Shown: in pieces, positions 33,815 to 42,141 of the stretch | How the letters are laid out: each line of letters opens with the position of its first letter | Position numbering within the stretch: the stretch's first letter is position 1 | From: Halococcus hamelinensis 100A6 | Lineage (GTDB): Archaea > Halobacteriota > Halobacteria > Halobacteriales > Halococcaceae | Direction: 5' to 3' | Length of the DNA: 64,000 bases | Assembly: GCF_000336675.1 (NCBI RefSeq) | Contig: NZ_AOMB01000005.1 | Location: 26,374 to 90,373, forward strand | Translations under genes and position numbers: made by a program | The notes under the pieces: model-generated | Seen by the model: the letters and a program-made list of their open reading frames with translations, nothing else | Told to the model about the DNA's origin: nothing | Databases searched by the model: none

Positions 33815-35629
33815 ATGACAGAAGAATTACAAGAGACTGTTAGCAGAGAGGATTTTGAAGACGTGTCTTGGCAGGACGAGATTGACTCCGCAGATGAGCA
33901 GAGCGTTGATAAATATTCTAGGCTCTTTTTCGAGAAATCGAACGAATTAGAGGAAAAAGAAGATACTAAATCCGCCAGAGCCTACCGATTTTTAGGAGAT
34001 ATCTGCTCAATGTATCTGAAGGATAACGATCCCAATGAGCCCTTTGGACCGGAGATAGTAACAGCCAACGGTAGAACTGCAATACTTGAGGATTTTACTG
34101 ATGAGCACGTCGAGCTGTTGAACTATCTTCTTGAAAAAACAACAGAACCAGAATTGAAGGCTCGTATTGCCGATATCCTTTGGACGACCCAGAGGGACCA
34201 CAAGGCTGGGGAGAAAGCCTTCAGATCTTACCTTGATTCATCAGATATTCTACATGATCCCGAGTCGTGGTACATCGGTTTTGAACGAATGAGGAGAGCG
34301 TTTGAAATCGCCGCTATGCTTGGGAATGAGGAGCTGAAAAGCAATGCTGAGGACTTTGCAATTGAGAAGCTTGATGAACACGAAGGAAAGGATCCGAAAT
34401 TCTTCACACTTAGTTCAATAGGATTGTTGGCGGACCAGGACTATGATAACCTTGCAGACCTTGCTCAACGTTCCGAAAAAGCTGCAGAATTTGCTGAGAC
34501 AGAAGAAAAGTGGCGGAAAGCTAAGCAACTCTGGATGCTTAAAGCCAAAATGGAGCGAAGCCGCGGAGAAGCAGGGGAAGTAGTGAACGCGGAAACACGA
34601 GCTGGAGAGGCAATTATAGAAGAAGCAAATGCGGCTCGGGATAGGTCACATGGAGTAGCTGCATCTCATTTAGCAGATGCAGTAGAGGTGTTCAGAAGAG
34701 CAGGCAAGAGTGAAAAAGCAGAAAGCGCGCATGAGGCAATGCTCAAAGACCAAGAAAAATCTACGGATGAGATGGGCCTTATTGAGACCGAGGTTGATTT
34801 GACAGATGCGGCTACGGAAGCTCGGGAAGCTGTATCTGGTGATAAGTTAATCAACGCTTTGAGAACATTCTCGACAATTACAGCCCCTCCAAAGAAGCAG
34901 AACTTGGAGCAGGAAGCCGAAGATCTCATAGAGAATCATCCACTGAGCGCTGTGATTCCCAACACGATTCTTGATGGGAACGGTAAAATTGTCGCAAAAC
35001 GTGGCTCAGTGACAGATCCAGATGCAGAAGAGGAAGTAATCAAAGCTGAGGTGATAAGAGCTTCACAAAGATGGTATCGTCTTGCTGTTTATGCAGGTAT
35101 TGTTCCAGCGTTTGAGCAAATAGCCAGAGATCATCGGATTACGCTTCGAGATCTGGTAAATGTGTGTCAGTATGATCCAATGGTTCCGCCTGGTCGTGAG
35201 CTCATTTTTGCTCGCGGGCTGTATCATGGATTTCAAAAAGACTACATTAGTGCATGTAGCGTACTGGTGCCTCAGATAGAGCATTTTCTTCGATACCTAT
35301 TGATGCAAGAGGGAGTAACTACATCTTCTCTTCAAAGCGATGGAACTCAAGAAGAATTTCCACTAAACACATTGCTCCATATGGATGAAACTGAAGAGAT
35401 CCTCGGAGAAGATACGGTCTTTACATTGAACAGCCTCCTCAATTCCAAGTTTGGTTCAAATTTCCGACATAGAATCGCCCATGGACTCCTTGACAGTAGC
35501 CAATTTGGGTCGACTATAGGGATCTACACTTGGTGGCTTATTCTTCATCTGATATTCCGACCCATAGTCGCAGGAATGAATGACGAGGACGAATCGTCAA
35601 GAGAAGAACAGGATAAGTCTGAAGAATAG
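33815..35629 (+). CDS. DUF4209-type protein with HEPN-like R-x4-H-G motif
   Basis: This 604-residue protein has the long helical N-terminal region known from DUF4209 proteins (FLGDICSMYLKDNDPNEPFGP near residue 65; ILEDFTDEHVELL near 90), a TPR-like helical middle, and the conserved C-terminus with Arg551-HRIA-His556-Gly followed by WWLILHLIF. DUF4209 is defined by an RNxxxHG motif; here the second residue is His. The motif matches the Rx4-6H rule of HEPN RNases, so I infer a toxin-like or antiviral RNase. It is AT-rich and divergent from the SWIM operon. Confidence 0.75.
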   Translation: MTEELQETVSREDFEDVSWQDEIDSADEQSVDKYSRLFFEKSNELEEKEDTKSARAYRFLGDICSMYLKDNDPNEPFGPEIVTANGRTAILEDFTDEHVELLNYLLEKTTEPELKARIADILWTTQRDHKAGEKAFRSYLDSSDILHDPESWYIGFERMRRAFEIAAMLGNEELKSNAEDFAIEKLDEHEGKDPKFFTLSSIGLLADQDYDNLADLAQRSEKAAEFAETEEKWRKAKQLWMLKAKMERSRGEAGEVVNAETRAGEAIIEEANAARDRSHGVAASHLADAVEVFRRAGKSEKAESAHEAMLKDQEKSTDEMGLIETEVDLTDAATEAREAVSGDKLINALRTFSTITAPPKKQNLEQEAEDLIENHPLSAVIPNTILDGNGKIVAKRGSVTDPDAEEEVIKAEVIRASQRWYRLAVYAGIVPAFEQIARDHRITLRDLVNVCQYDPMVPPGRELIFARGLYHGFQKDYISACSVLVPQIEHFLRYLLMQEGVTTSSLQSDGTQEEFPLNTLLHMDETEEILGEDTVFTLNSLLNSKFGSNFRHRIAHGLLDSSQFGSTIGIYTWWLILHLIFRPIVAGMNDEDESSREEQDKSEE

Positions 35630-35769
35630 TCATTTCCGATCTGTGATGTATCAGTATAGTAGTTTTACATTCATCGGCCAACAGCCAATGACGCGCGTCT
35701 TTATCAGTAGTCGTCTCGTCGAATTGCACTGTGAGGACAGAAGTGCGTCCTATCCGGGTATCTAACGCT
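35630..35769. other. Right-end spacer of island 1
   Basis: No gene is present between the DUF4209-type gene and the right attachment copy. Short hairpins are seen (for example GCACT/AGTGC near 35724-35745). Confidence 0.4.
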
Positions 35770-35814
35770 GAGCGCCCCCGGCGCTCTGCGTGGACTATCC
35801 TACTGGCCTGCGGA
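35770..35814 (+). repeat. Right attachment copy of island 1 (partial tRNA-Arg) with adjacent hairpin
   Basis: Bases 35790-35814 equal 28547-28571 exactly. The next 22 bases match the tRNA-Arg 3' half at about 11 positions, so a decayed 3' half may follow. Immediately inside the island is a perfect hairpin GAGCGCC-CCC-GGCGCTC (35770-35786). The tRNA copy is not a functional gene because it lacks the acceptor and T-arm. Confidence 0.75.
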
Positions 35815-35867
35815 ACCAATAATCGGAGGCTGAGTCGAAGATTCCCGTATCGCAAGAAAACCGCTAA

Positions 35868-36482
35868 TTACTCCTTGACTTCGGCTCCGAGCGCGTTGGT
35901 CTTGAGCGCCGTCAGGAGTTCCTCGGCGGTCTCGCGCGAGTCGTAGCCCGAGGGGCTGACGGCGAGGGTGCGGCCGTCGTCGTGCATCAGCCGCCAGCGC
36001 CAGTTGCCGCCGCCGTCCTCGTAGAGTTCGAACGTCGCTGCGGTCTCGGTCAGCGAGACGTCGATCGACCGCCCGCCGGGACCCGGCACCTCGATGGTCT
36101 CGGGCGGTTCGACCGAATCACCGGGGATCCCGACGTCCGCCGACCCGCGGAGGGTCTCGACGCGGTTGCGGAGCCGCTGGCCGTAGCCCTTGGCGGCGTC
36201 GACACCGCGCTTGACCCGGTCGTCGTCGAAGCCACGGTCGAACGCGCGCTCGATGGCGCGCGAGGCCTCGCCGTTGTCGCCGAGCAGGGTGTGGCCATCG
36301 CGGGCCAGCGCGACCTCGTAGCCGTGCCAGTCGACCCCACTGGCCGCGTCGTCGTGGTCGAGGCCGTCACGGCCGTACTCGAAGGCGAGCACCAATCGTT
36401 CGAGCCCCTCGCGGTCGGCGTTGTACGCAACTCGGAGGTGGGCGTTCGGCCGCACGGTGAGGGTGTACTCGTGGTCGCTCAT
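35868..36482 (-). CDS. Haloarchaeal protein with C-terminal YegP/DUF1508-like domain
   Basis: The 204-residue protein has an N-terminal part beginning with TLTVRPNAHLRVAYNADREG, a helical middle, and a C-terminal beta-beta-beta-alpha unit (FELYEDGGGNWRWRLMHDDG, then SPSGYDSRETAEELL) like the DUF1508/YegP fold. I recall related haloarchaeal proteins, all uncharacterised. It is the first chromosomal gene beyond island 1 and has normal host composition. Confidence 0.68.
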   Translation of the reverse strand: MSDHEYTLTVRPNAHLRVAYNADREGLERLVLAFEYGRDGLDHDDAASGVDWHGYEVALARDGHTLLGDNGEASRAIERAFDRGFDDDRVKRGVDAAKGYGQRLRNRVETLRGSADVGIPGDSVEPPETIEVPGPGGRSIDVSLTETAATFELYEDGGGNWRWRLMHDDGRTLAVSPSGYDSRETAEELLTALKTNALGAEVKE

Positions 36483-36573
36483 ACCACCTACTCGTTCGCC
36501 GTATGCTTATGAATGTTCATCACGCGCTCGCAACCACCCGGAGGTTGACCCCCCGTGCGAGCACGGGCCGGGT

Positions 36574-36773
36574 TTGCAGCGCAGAACCGCGGCCGGTCTC
36601 GTCGTCGTGGCGCTCGGCCTCGCGGTCGTCGTCAGCGTGGCCGTGCTCGGACCGACGGCGACCTCCAGTACAGCCGCGACGGCGGCGCGAGCGTCTGTTC
36701 GATCCCGCTTACGGTGCTCGGGGTTGCCGGCCTCCTCACGGCCGGGCTCGGGCTGTTCGTCCTCGGGTCGTAG
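36574..36773 (+). pseudogene. Frameshifted small two-TM protein
   Basis: One frame (from TTG 36574) encodes a membrane helix (RRTAAGLVVVALGLAVVVSV) and then turns into low-complexity Thr/Ala. A second frame takes over near 36650 with DGDLQYSRDGGASVCSIPL and a further membrane helix before TAG at 36773. Joined, the two make a plausible two-helix protein of about 65 residues. A single-base indel near the CGGACCGACGG run would explain it. It may be a sequencing error or a true pseudogene. Confidence 0.42.
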
Positions 36774-36774
36774 C

Positions 36775-37218
36775 TCAGGCCGCGTCGCGTCGCTCGTAGA
36801 GGGAGAGTCCGACCATCGACAGCACCACCTCGTCGTCCTGGTTCAGCGTCGTGGTCCGACTCCGGACGAGACCGAGGCCCTCGTTCCAGGGTTCGGTGCC
36901 CTCGACTTCGGTGTGTACCGAGAGGGTATCCCCGGGTCTGACGGGGTTCGGCCACCGAAGCTCGTCGACGCCGACCGCGCCGGTCGCCGCCGAGTCCTCG
37001 AAGACGTTCTCGACCAGCATCCGCATCGTCATCGAGGCGGTGTGCCAGCCGCTCGCGATCAGCCCGCCGAACAGCGACTCGCTCGCCGCCGCCTCGTCGG
37101 TGTGGAACGACTGCGGGTCGTAGCGCTCGGCGAACTCGAGTATCTCCTCGCGGGTCACGTCGCGGCTCCCGAACGACTGCTCGTCGCCCACCTCGATGTC
37201 CTCGAAGCACTCTCGCAT
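36775..37218 (-). CDS. MaoC-family dehydratase
   Basis: This 147-residue hot-dog protein has the standard MaoC layout: FEDIEVGDEQSFGSRDVTREEILEFAERYDPQSFHTDE, with Asp and His of the hydratase site, then GGLIASGWHTASMTMRM. It should act on enoyl-CoA or related thioesters. It is the second MaoC gene in the window (see 18797) but lacks the phasin-like extension. Confidence 0.87.
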   Translation of the reverse strand: MRECFEDIEVGDEQSFGSRDVTREEILEFAERYDPQSFHTDEAAASESLFGGLIASGWHTASMTMRMLVENVFEDSAATGAVGVDELRWPNPVRPGDTLSVHTEVEGTEPWNEGLGLVRSRTTTLNQDDEVVLSMVGLSLYERRDAA

Positions 37219-37355
37219 GTCCCCCCGTGGTCCCCGGTCGGGTATAGCCCTTCGCGTGCCCCGACCGGAGGTCCGATGGACAGGTCGACGGACGGCGCGT
37301 TCGGGTCGGCAGGTGCTGGCGGTGCATCTATCCGTTTGGGAGAACAGGGAACGGT

Positions 37356-37727
37356 ATGGCTGACGACCTCGACCTCGACGACCTCGACCGTGCCGACCGC
37401 GCCGCGCTCAAGCGCACACGTGCCGCCGCGACCTTCCTCGACGAGGCGTTTCAGGTTCCCGGTACCAACTACCGGGTCGGTGCCGACCCGATCCTCAGCA
37501 TCGTGCCGGTCTCGGGCGACGTCGCGGGGGCGATACTCTCGATGTACATCGTCGGCGAGGCAGTCCGGATCGGCGTCCCGAGGAAGACGCTGGCCCAGAT
37601 GGTCGTGAACATCTCGATCGACACGGCGAGCGGTTCGATACCCGTCCTCGGGACCATCGCCGACGCCGCGTTCAAGGCCAACCGGCGAAACGTCGAACTG
37701 ATCGAAGAGTACCTCGCCGGCGAGTGA
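37356..37727 (+). CDS. DUF4112 membrane-associated protein
   Basis: This 123-residue protein fits DUF4112: YRVGADPILSIVPVSGDVAGAILSMYIV in the middle and IPVLGTIADAAFKANRRNVELIE near the end. Two hydrophobic segments suggest membrane association. Its function is unknown. The stop is followed 4 bp later by the DUF309 gene. Confidence 0.82.
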   Translation: MADDLDLDDLDRADRAALKRTRAAATFLDEAFQVPGTNYRVGADPILSIVPVSGDVAGAILSMYIVGEAVRIGVPRKTLAQMVVNISIDTASGSIPVLGTIADAAFKANRRNVELIEEYLAGE

Positions 37728-37731
37728 GCCC

Positions 37732-38385
37732 GTGACCCGCCCCGCGAGCACCGACGACCCCACCACCGACCCGGTCGTCCCCGCGCTCCGGGCCGGGATC
37801 GCCGTCTACAATTCGGGTCGATACCACACCGCCCACGACGCCTGGGAGGAGTGCTGGCTCGACCGGACGGGCGAGGACGAGCGGCTGCTCCACGGCCTCA
37901 TCCAACTCACCGCGGCGGTCCACCACGCAACTCAGGAGAACCGGGCGGGCGCGACGGGGCTCGCCGAGAGCGCCCACGAGTACCTCGAAGCGCTCCCCGA
38001 GGACTACCGCGACGTCAACGTCGACGACATCCGAGGGTTCCTCACACGGTTCGCCGCCGAGCCGGACGTCGAACACACCCCGCCGGTCGAGCTGACCCAT
38101 CGGGGGACCGCACTCCGCGTGGCGGCCCTCGACTTCGAGGCGAGCGCGGTCGTCGCGGGGGCGCTCGCCGAGGCCGACGGGTTCGACGTCGAGCAACTCG
38201 ACCGCGCCATCGACTACGCCGAAACGGACCTGGACGACGGCCGGGAGACCAGCCCCTTCGTCACCCTCGTCTACGACCTCGCACGCGAGGAGAACAGGGG
38301 GATCGTCTACCAGCGCCTCGCGGAGCACACCCGCCGACGACGGGCACGCGACGAGAGCGTCGACGGCCTGTTCGAGGTACGTTGA
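37732..38385 (+). CDS. DUF309 domain protein
   Basis: The 217-residue protein has the DUF309 signature near residue 20-60: AGIAVYNSGRYHTAHDAWEECW, then LLHGLIQLTAAVHHA. The fold is helical with a possible metal site (His and Glu of AHDAWE). The function is not established. The start is GTG; the gene directly follows the DUF4112 gene and is probably co-transcribed. Confidence 0.85.
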   Translation: MTRPASTDDPTTDPVVPALRAGIAVYNSGRYHTAHDAWEECWLDRTGEDERLLHGLIQLTAAVHHATQENRAGATGLAESAHEYLEALPEDYRDVNVDDIRGFLTRFAAEPDVEHTPPVELTHRGTALRVAALDFEASAVVAGALAEADGFDVEQLDRAIDYAETDLDDGRETSPFVTLVYDLAREENRGIVYQRLAEHTRRRRARDESVDGLFEVR

Positions 38386-38423
38386 GGGAAAGATTGTTGT
38401 CGTTCTCGTGTGATCTTTCTTCG

Positions 38424-38912
38424 ATGGTCACCAATACGTCACCACTAACGACGCGACACCGGTGGCACGAACGGGTCGAACACTACACACCGGACGGTGC
38501 TGCCGGTCGACTCCTCCTCGGGATCCCCGCTGGCCCGCTCGGTGCATTTACCCTCCTCTGGTCTGCTGGTATCGTCGTGAGTTTGGGGATCCTCTGGACG
38601 CCCATCGCTCTCGTGCTCGCCGCGGTCGGTTCCGGGGCCGTCCTCCTCTCGGTCGTGATGCTCTGGCCGGTCTACCTCTCACTCATCGGGAACCTCGAAT
38701 CGACGAGGGCGTACTCGAAAACGAATACGACAACGACGACAGGGACGGATCACGACGACCCCCTCACCGTCGTGAAACGGCAGTACGCGGCCGGAACCAT
38801 CTCCGAGACGGAGTTCGAGCGGCGAGTCGGAACCCTCCTCGATACCGATGCCCGAATGGACTCGATAGCCAATTCGGACGACACGAAGGGCCTCCTGCGG
38901 GAGATCGACTGA
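38424..38912 (+). CDS. SHOCT-domain membrane protein
   Basis: This 162-residue protein has two membrane helices (about residues 30-80) and a C-terminal SHOCT domain (VVKRQYAAGTISETEFERRVGTLLD). SHOCT is a small oligomerisation or tethering motif. The ATG at 38424 is preceded by the end of the DUF309 gene by 38 bp. This combination is common in haloarchaea and has no assigned role. Confidence 0.8.
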   Translation: MVTNTSPLTTRHRWHERVEHYTPDGAAGRLLLGIPAGPLGAFTLLWSAGIVVSLGILWTPIALVLAAVGSGAVLLSVVMLWPVYLSLIGNLESTRAYSKTNTTTTTGTDHDDPLTVVKRQYAAGTISETEFERRVGTLLDTDARMDSIANSDDTKGLLREID

Positions 38913-39006
38913 CTCGCCACGACTCATCGAGCACCGCCGTGAGGAAACCAACGTCACGGCTGGTGATGCTCTCAAGATCGTATGGGTTCGGTGACGGGAA
39001 CGGTAA

Positions 39007-39771
39007 TCAGTCGTCGATGTGGTCGGCGGAGTTGTCCTGCGGGTCGTAGCCCAGCACCTCGCGAGCGCGGTCGATCGAGTAGTACTTCCGGTCGTTGTCG
39101 GAGATGCCGTAGACGATCTCGAAGCCGTAGTCGGCGTCGAGACACCGCTCGAAGAGGTGGGCACAGTCGCGGTAGGAGAGCCACATCGCCTGGCCGCGTT
39201 CGTAGTCCTTCGGCGGGTGGGACTCGGTGAGGTTGCCGATCCGAACGCAGACGACTCCCATCCCGGATTCGTCGTGGTAGTACCGACAGAGAGTCTCGCC
39301 GGCGGCCTTGCTCACGCCGTAGAGGTTGCCGGGCCGTGGGAGTTCGGTGCCGTCGAGCCGGAACTCGTCGGGTGGGCGGTAGAGTTTGGGCACCCGGTCT
39401 TCGGTTTCGTAGCCCCCGACGGCGTGGTTCGAGGAGGCGAAGACGAACCGCTCGACCCCGGCCTCGACGGCGGCTTCGAGGACGGTCCTGGTGCCGTCGA
39501 TGTTGTTGGCGAGCACGCTGTCCCACGGCGCTTCGGGGCGAGGGTCGCCCGCGAGGTGGACCACCGCGTCGATGCCGACCATCGCCTCGGCCACCGCTTC
39601 CTCGTCGGTGATATCCGCCACCACGAACTCGTGGTCGAACTCGTGGGTCGGTCGGTCCCGGTCGAGGAGTCGCCAGTCGTAGGCGTCGCCGAGCCGGCCG
39701 AGGATCGCACGGCCGACCCGTCCGGACGCGCCGGTAAGCAGTACGCTCGACTCCCGTACCCTCTCCCCCAT
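39007..39771 (-). CDS. azf: NAD-dependent glucose-6-phosphate dehydrogenase (Azf-like SDR)
   Basis: This 254-residue extended short-chain dehydrogenase binds NAD through TGASGRVGRAIL and has catalytic Ser/Tyr-x3-Lys (ASSNHAVGGYE, NLYGVSKAAGE). The blocks PRPEAPWDSVL, GNLTESHPPKDYERGQAMW and YGISDNDRKYYSIDRARE agree with what I recall of the haloarchaeal Azf enzyme, which feeds the oxidative pentose phosphate pathway. A generic sugar-nucleotide epimerase is less likely because of its short length. Confidence 0.75.
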   Translation of the reverse strand: MGERVRESSVLLTGASGRVGRAILGRLGDAYDWRLLDRDRPTHEFDHEFVVADITDEEAVAEAMVGIDAVVHLAGDPRPEAPWDSVLANNIDGTRTVLEAAVEAGVERFVFASSNHAVGGYETEDRVPKLYRPPDEFRLDGTELPRPGNLYGVSKAAGETLCRYYHDESGMGVVCVRIGNLTESHPPKDYERGQAMWLSYRDCAHLFERCLDADYGFEIVYGISDNDRKYYSIDRAREVLGYDPQDNSADHIDD

Positions 39772-39824
39772 TCGAGTGGGCCTCGGATAGGGGACGATAA
39801 GAAACGTGCGGTTCGGGTTCCGCC

Positions 39825-40433
39825 TCAGGCGAGCCGCGCGAACGCCAGCGTCCCGCTGATGTTCTCGATGTAGATCTCGACCACGTCGCCCTCCTGCGCG
39901 CCGGGGACGAAGATGGTGTACTCGCCGCGTTCGGCCACGCCGTCGCCCTTTCGGCCCGTACCGGTGATCTCGACCTCGTAGGTTCGACCCTCCTCGACGT
40001 CGGGGCGCTGGTGGGTCTGTTGGGAGCCGGTGTTCTTCTCGACGGGACGGAAGGCCCCACAGGCCTCACACCGGAGCATCTGGGTCCGGCCCTCGGTTTC
40101 GAGGTGGGTGTCGGGCAGCCCGCACTCCGAGCAGATCACGAACTCCTCGGTGTAGCTCCGGATCGCCTCGTCGAAGTCGTCGCTCGAAAAGGTACCGTTG
40201 AACCGCGAGCGGCCGGCGTCGAACTGGCCGTTGGTCCCGAGTTCGCGCTGGATCACGCTGTGGATGTGTTCGGCGTCGCGCGAGAGCGCGTCGGCGATAC
40301 GGCCGAGGTTGGTGAGGCGGGTGAAGGCACCGTCCTTCTGGGCTTCGGCGGTTGGGACATCGAGGCGCGAATCGCCGGTGTCGAGGTCGGGGACCGAATC
40401 CATCGCGCGGTCGAGACTTGCTTCGTAATCCAT
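39825..40433 (-). CDS. Translation initiation factor aIF2 beta with TRAM domain
   Basis: The 202-residue protein has the aIF2-beta/eIF5 core: GRSRFNGTFSSDDFDEAIRSY, the strand EEFVICSECGLPDT, and the zinc site CSEC...CEAC. The C-terminal 60 residues (GRTYEVEITGTGRKGDGVAE to the end) are a TRAM RNA-binding domain, a fusion typical of haloarchaea. It carries initiator tRNA to the small subunit as part of aIF2. Confidence 0.9.
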   Translation of the reverse strand: MDYEASLDRAMDSVPDLDTGDSRLDVPTAEAQKDGAFTRLTNLGRIADALSRDAEHIHSVIQRELGTNGQFDAGRSRFNGTFSSDDFDEAIRSYTEEFVICSECGLPDTHLETEGRTQMLRCEACGAFRPVEKNTGSQQTHQRPDVEEGRTYEVEITGTGRKGDGVAERGEYTIFVPGAQEGDVVEIYIENISGTLAFARLA

Positions 40434-40841
40434 ACCCGAACTGACGGCTCACGACCTAAAGGAATTCCGTGAGAGACCGGAGCAGGGTTCCTCGCCCTCT
40501 CTCACCGGATATTTCGTGAGAGACGCCAGGCCGGTATCGCAGCTCGCGTATCGAACGCCGAGACGTAACCGACCGCGGTGGCGCGCGCTCGCGGCCGGTC
40601 CGAACGATAGTGAGGGCCGGTCGCGGACATTGTGCGAGGGATGAGCACCGCAGGGAGTGAGCCGCAGGCGAACGACCGAGGAGCGCAGTCGGCTGGGGAG
40701 GCGTGTGGCTGATGCGGAGCGGTTTGCGGTTCTCAGTTGAGTCGGGAATCGTCGCCGACGAATCAGCCGTCAAAGCAGGATGGCTTCGAGACAGGATACT
40801 ATTGAACAGTCTATTTGCCCGCCCGACACGAAATCGCCCCC
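40434..40841. other. 408-bp intergenic region
   Basis: No gene is visible. The left half has a 9-bp direct repeat GTGAGAGAC at about 40469 and 40513. The right half (about 40628-40705) is built of GAGGGATGAGC / GGAGTGAGCC / GGCGAACGACC words, like the spacers beside the tRNA tails. Confidence 0.45.
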
Positions 40842-41243
40842 ATGACCGACGACTCCGATACAGCCACCGAATCCGACACTACCGACACCACCGACTCCAC
40901 GAAACCCTCAACCGCCGAACGCGCCTGCTTCGAGACCGGCATCAAGTTCGGCTCGCTCTACCACCAGTTCGCCGGCACGCCGGTGAGCCCCGAGAGCGCC
41001 ACGAGCCTCGCACGCGCCATCGAGGAGTCCATCGAGAACCAGCCACACTGCGAATCCGTCGCGGTCGAGATCCTCGAAGACGAACTCGCGGCCGCCATCG
41101 ACCACGGCTACACCGAGCTCACCGGGAGGTTCATCGAGGTCGAGATCGTCGTCGAATGCGATGGGCAACGCGTTACGGCGGGAATGGCGATGGAGGACGG
41201 CTACCCGCTGATGGCGATCGAGTCGGTCGAAGAAGCCGAGTAG
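40842..41243 (+). CDS. mptD: Archaeal dihydroneopterin aldolase
   Basis: This 133-residue protein has an acidic Thr-rich N-terminus of about 25 residues followed by the archaeal DHNA domain (ERACFETGIKFGSLYHQFAGTP, then GYTELTGRFIEVEI and AMEDGYPLMAIESVEEAE). The enzyme splits 7,8-dihydroneopterin to 6-hydroxymethyldihydropterin for methanopterin/folate-type cofactors. The creatininase/ArfB-like gene at 42142 may work in related pterin/flavin chemistry. Confidence 0.82.
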   Translation: MTDDSDTATESDTTDTTDSTKPSTAERACFETGIKFGSLYHQFAGTPVSPESATSLARAIEESIENQPHCESVAVEILEDELAAAIDHGYTELTGRFIEVEIVVECDGQRVTAGMAMEDGYPLMAIESVEEAE

Positions 41244-41248
41244 CCGGA

Positions 41249-41554
41249 TCAGCCCTCGGACGACGCGCTCCCCGTCTCGTCGATCCGTGTTTCGTACTTC
41301 TCGAACGCCTCGTCGAGTGCATCACCGGCGTCGATATCGAGCGAATCCGCGAGCGCGAGCAGCGAGAACAGCGCGTCGCCGATCTCGTCGGGATTCACCG
41401 AGAGACCCGCTGGATCGGCTCCGTAGTTCGACGATTCCGTCGCGTCGGCCGCGATCTCGCCCACCTCGGCGGCGAGGTCGAGGATCCGGTGTTCGGGCGG
41501 GGCGTCGAGGTCGTGGTCGGCGACGAACGCTGCGACCCGTCGTTGTGCCTCCAT
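41249..41554 (-). CDS. MazG-like nucleotide pyrophosphohydrolase
   Basis: This 101-residue all-alpha protein has the short MazG pattern: ILDLAAEVGEIA (ExxE) and later DEIGDALFSLLALAD (ExxD), the metal ligands of the NTP pyrophosphohydrolase fold. It could clear non-canonical or excess nucleotides. It converges with mptD, with 5 bp between stops. Confidence 0.8.
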   Translation of the reverse strand: MEAQRRVAAFVADHDLDAPPEHRILDLAAEVGEIAADATESSNYGADPAGLSVNPDEIGDALFSLLALADSLDIDAGDALDEAFEKYETRIDETGSASSEG

Positions 41555-41633
41555 GGCGAGGTGGGAAAGCGGAGCCGGGTTTCACTTTCGCTTTCGGGCA
41601 CGCTTTTAAACCCCGTGGCAGCGAAGCCCACGC

Positions 41634-42113
41634 ATGAGTCAATCGACGTTCGAGGACGACGACCTCTTCGACGAGGCCGCCGACGACATCCGAAGCGACG
41701 TCGAGGAGCGCCTCGACGCGGTGGCGGACGCGCTCCCCGACGGCGACGCGATCTGGTCCGTCGAGGCCGACAACACCCTCGGGGTGCTCAACTCGCTGCG
41801 GTCGGCGCTCGACGTCGACGACGCCGCCGCCGACCTCCGGGAGGCGAAGAAGTGGTACGCGATGGGCAAGCGCGCCGAAGTCTTCGACGACAGCGACGAC
41901 CTCGAAGCCCGCATCGAGACCCTCGACGGGGTGCTCACGGACGTCGAGGAGGCCCACGAGCAGGCGTCGGGGCTGGCGAGCACGGTCCCGGAACTCCGTG
42001 GTGCGCTCGACGAGACGCACGACGGCGAGTCGGGGGACGCAGAGGAGAGCGAAGCCGACGAGGAGTCGGACGAAGCCGACGCGGAGGAGGGCGAGGCCGA
42101 AGCCGCCGAGTAG
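41634..42113 (+). CDS. DUF5790-type haloarchaeal protein
   Basis: This 159-residue protein has a helical core (about residues 15-115, IWSVEADNTLGVLNSLRSAL; LREAKKWYAMGKRAEVFDD) and a C-terminal tail of almost pure E, D, A and S. I recall it as DUF5790, a haloarchaea-specific family of unknown function. It stands alone between convergent and divergent neighbours. Confidence 0.7.
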   Translation: MSQSTFEDDDLFDEAADDIRSDVEERLDAVADALPDGDAIWSVEADNTLGVLNSLRSALDVDDAAADLREAKKWYAMGKRAEVFDDSDDLEARIETLDGVLTDVEEAHEQASGLASTVPELRGALDETHDGESGDAEESEADEESDEADAEEGEAEAAE

Positions 42114-42141
42114 CCCCGGTCTTCACCCGGTCGTCGGACAC

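Larger units (their letters stand above)
28547..35814. mobile_element. Island 1: defence-type genomic island in tRNA-Arg, no integrase seen
   Basis: The island is bounded by an exact 25-bp direct repeat of the D-arm to anticodon segment of tRNA-Arg (28547-28571 and 35790-35814). Base composition is clearly AT-richer than the flanks, above all at 29800-35700, and its genes lack the acidic haloarchaeal bias. Content: a PD-(D/E)XK-like protein, zinc proteins, a two-TM protein, an ApeA-type protein and a DUF4209-type protein. I find no recombinase, replication or virion gene, so it must have moved with help or has lost those genes. It may also be two insertions side by side, because the first gene is richer in GC than the rest. 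Confidence 0.75.

Noticed and set aside
40628-40705. Possible mobile-element remnant in the low-complexity GAGGGATGAGC stretch
   Set aside because: There is no repeat boundary or transposase fragment; such words are common between haloarchaeal genes.
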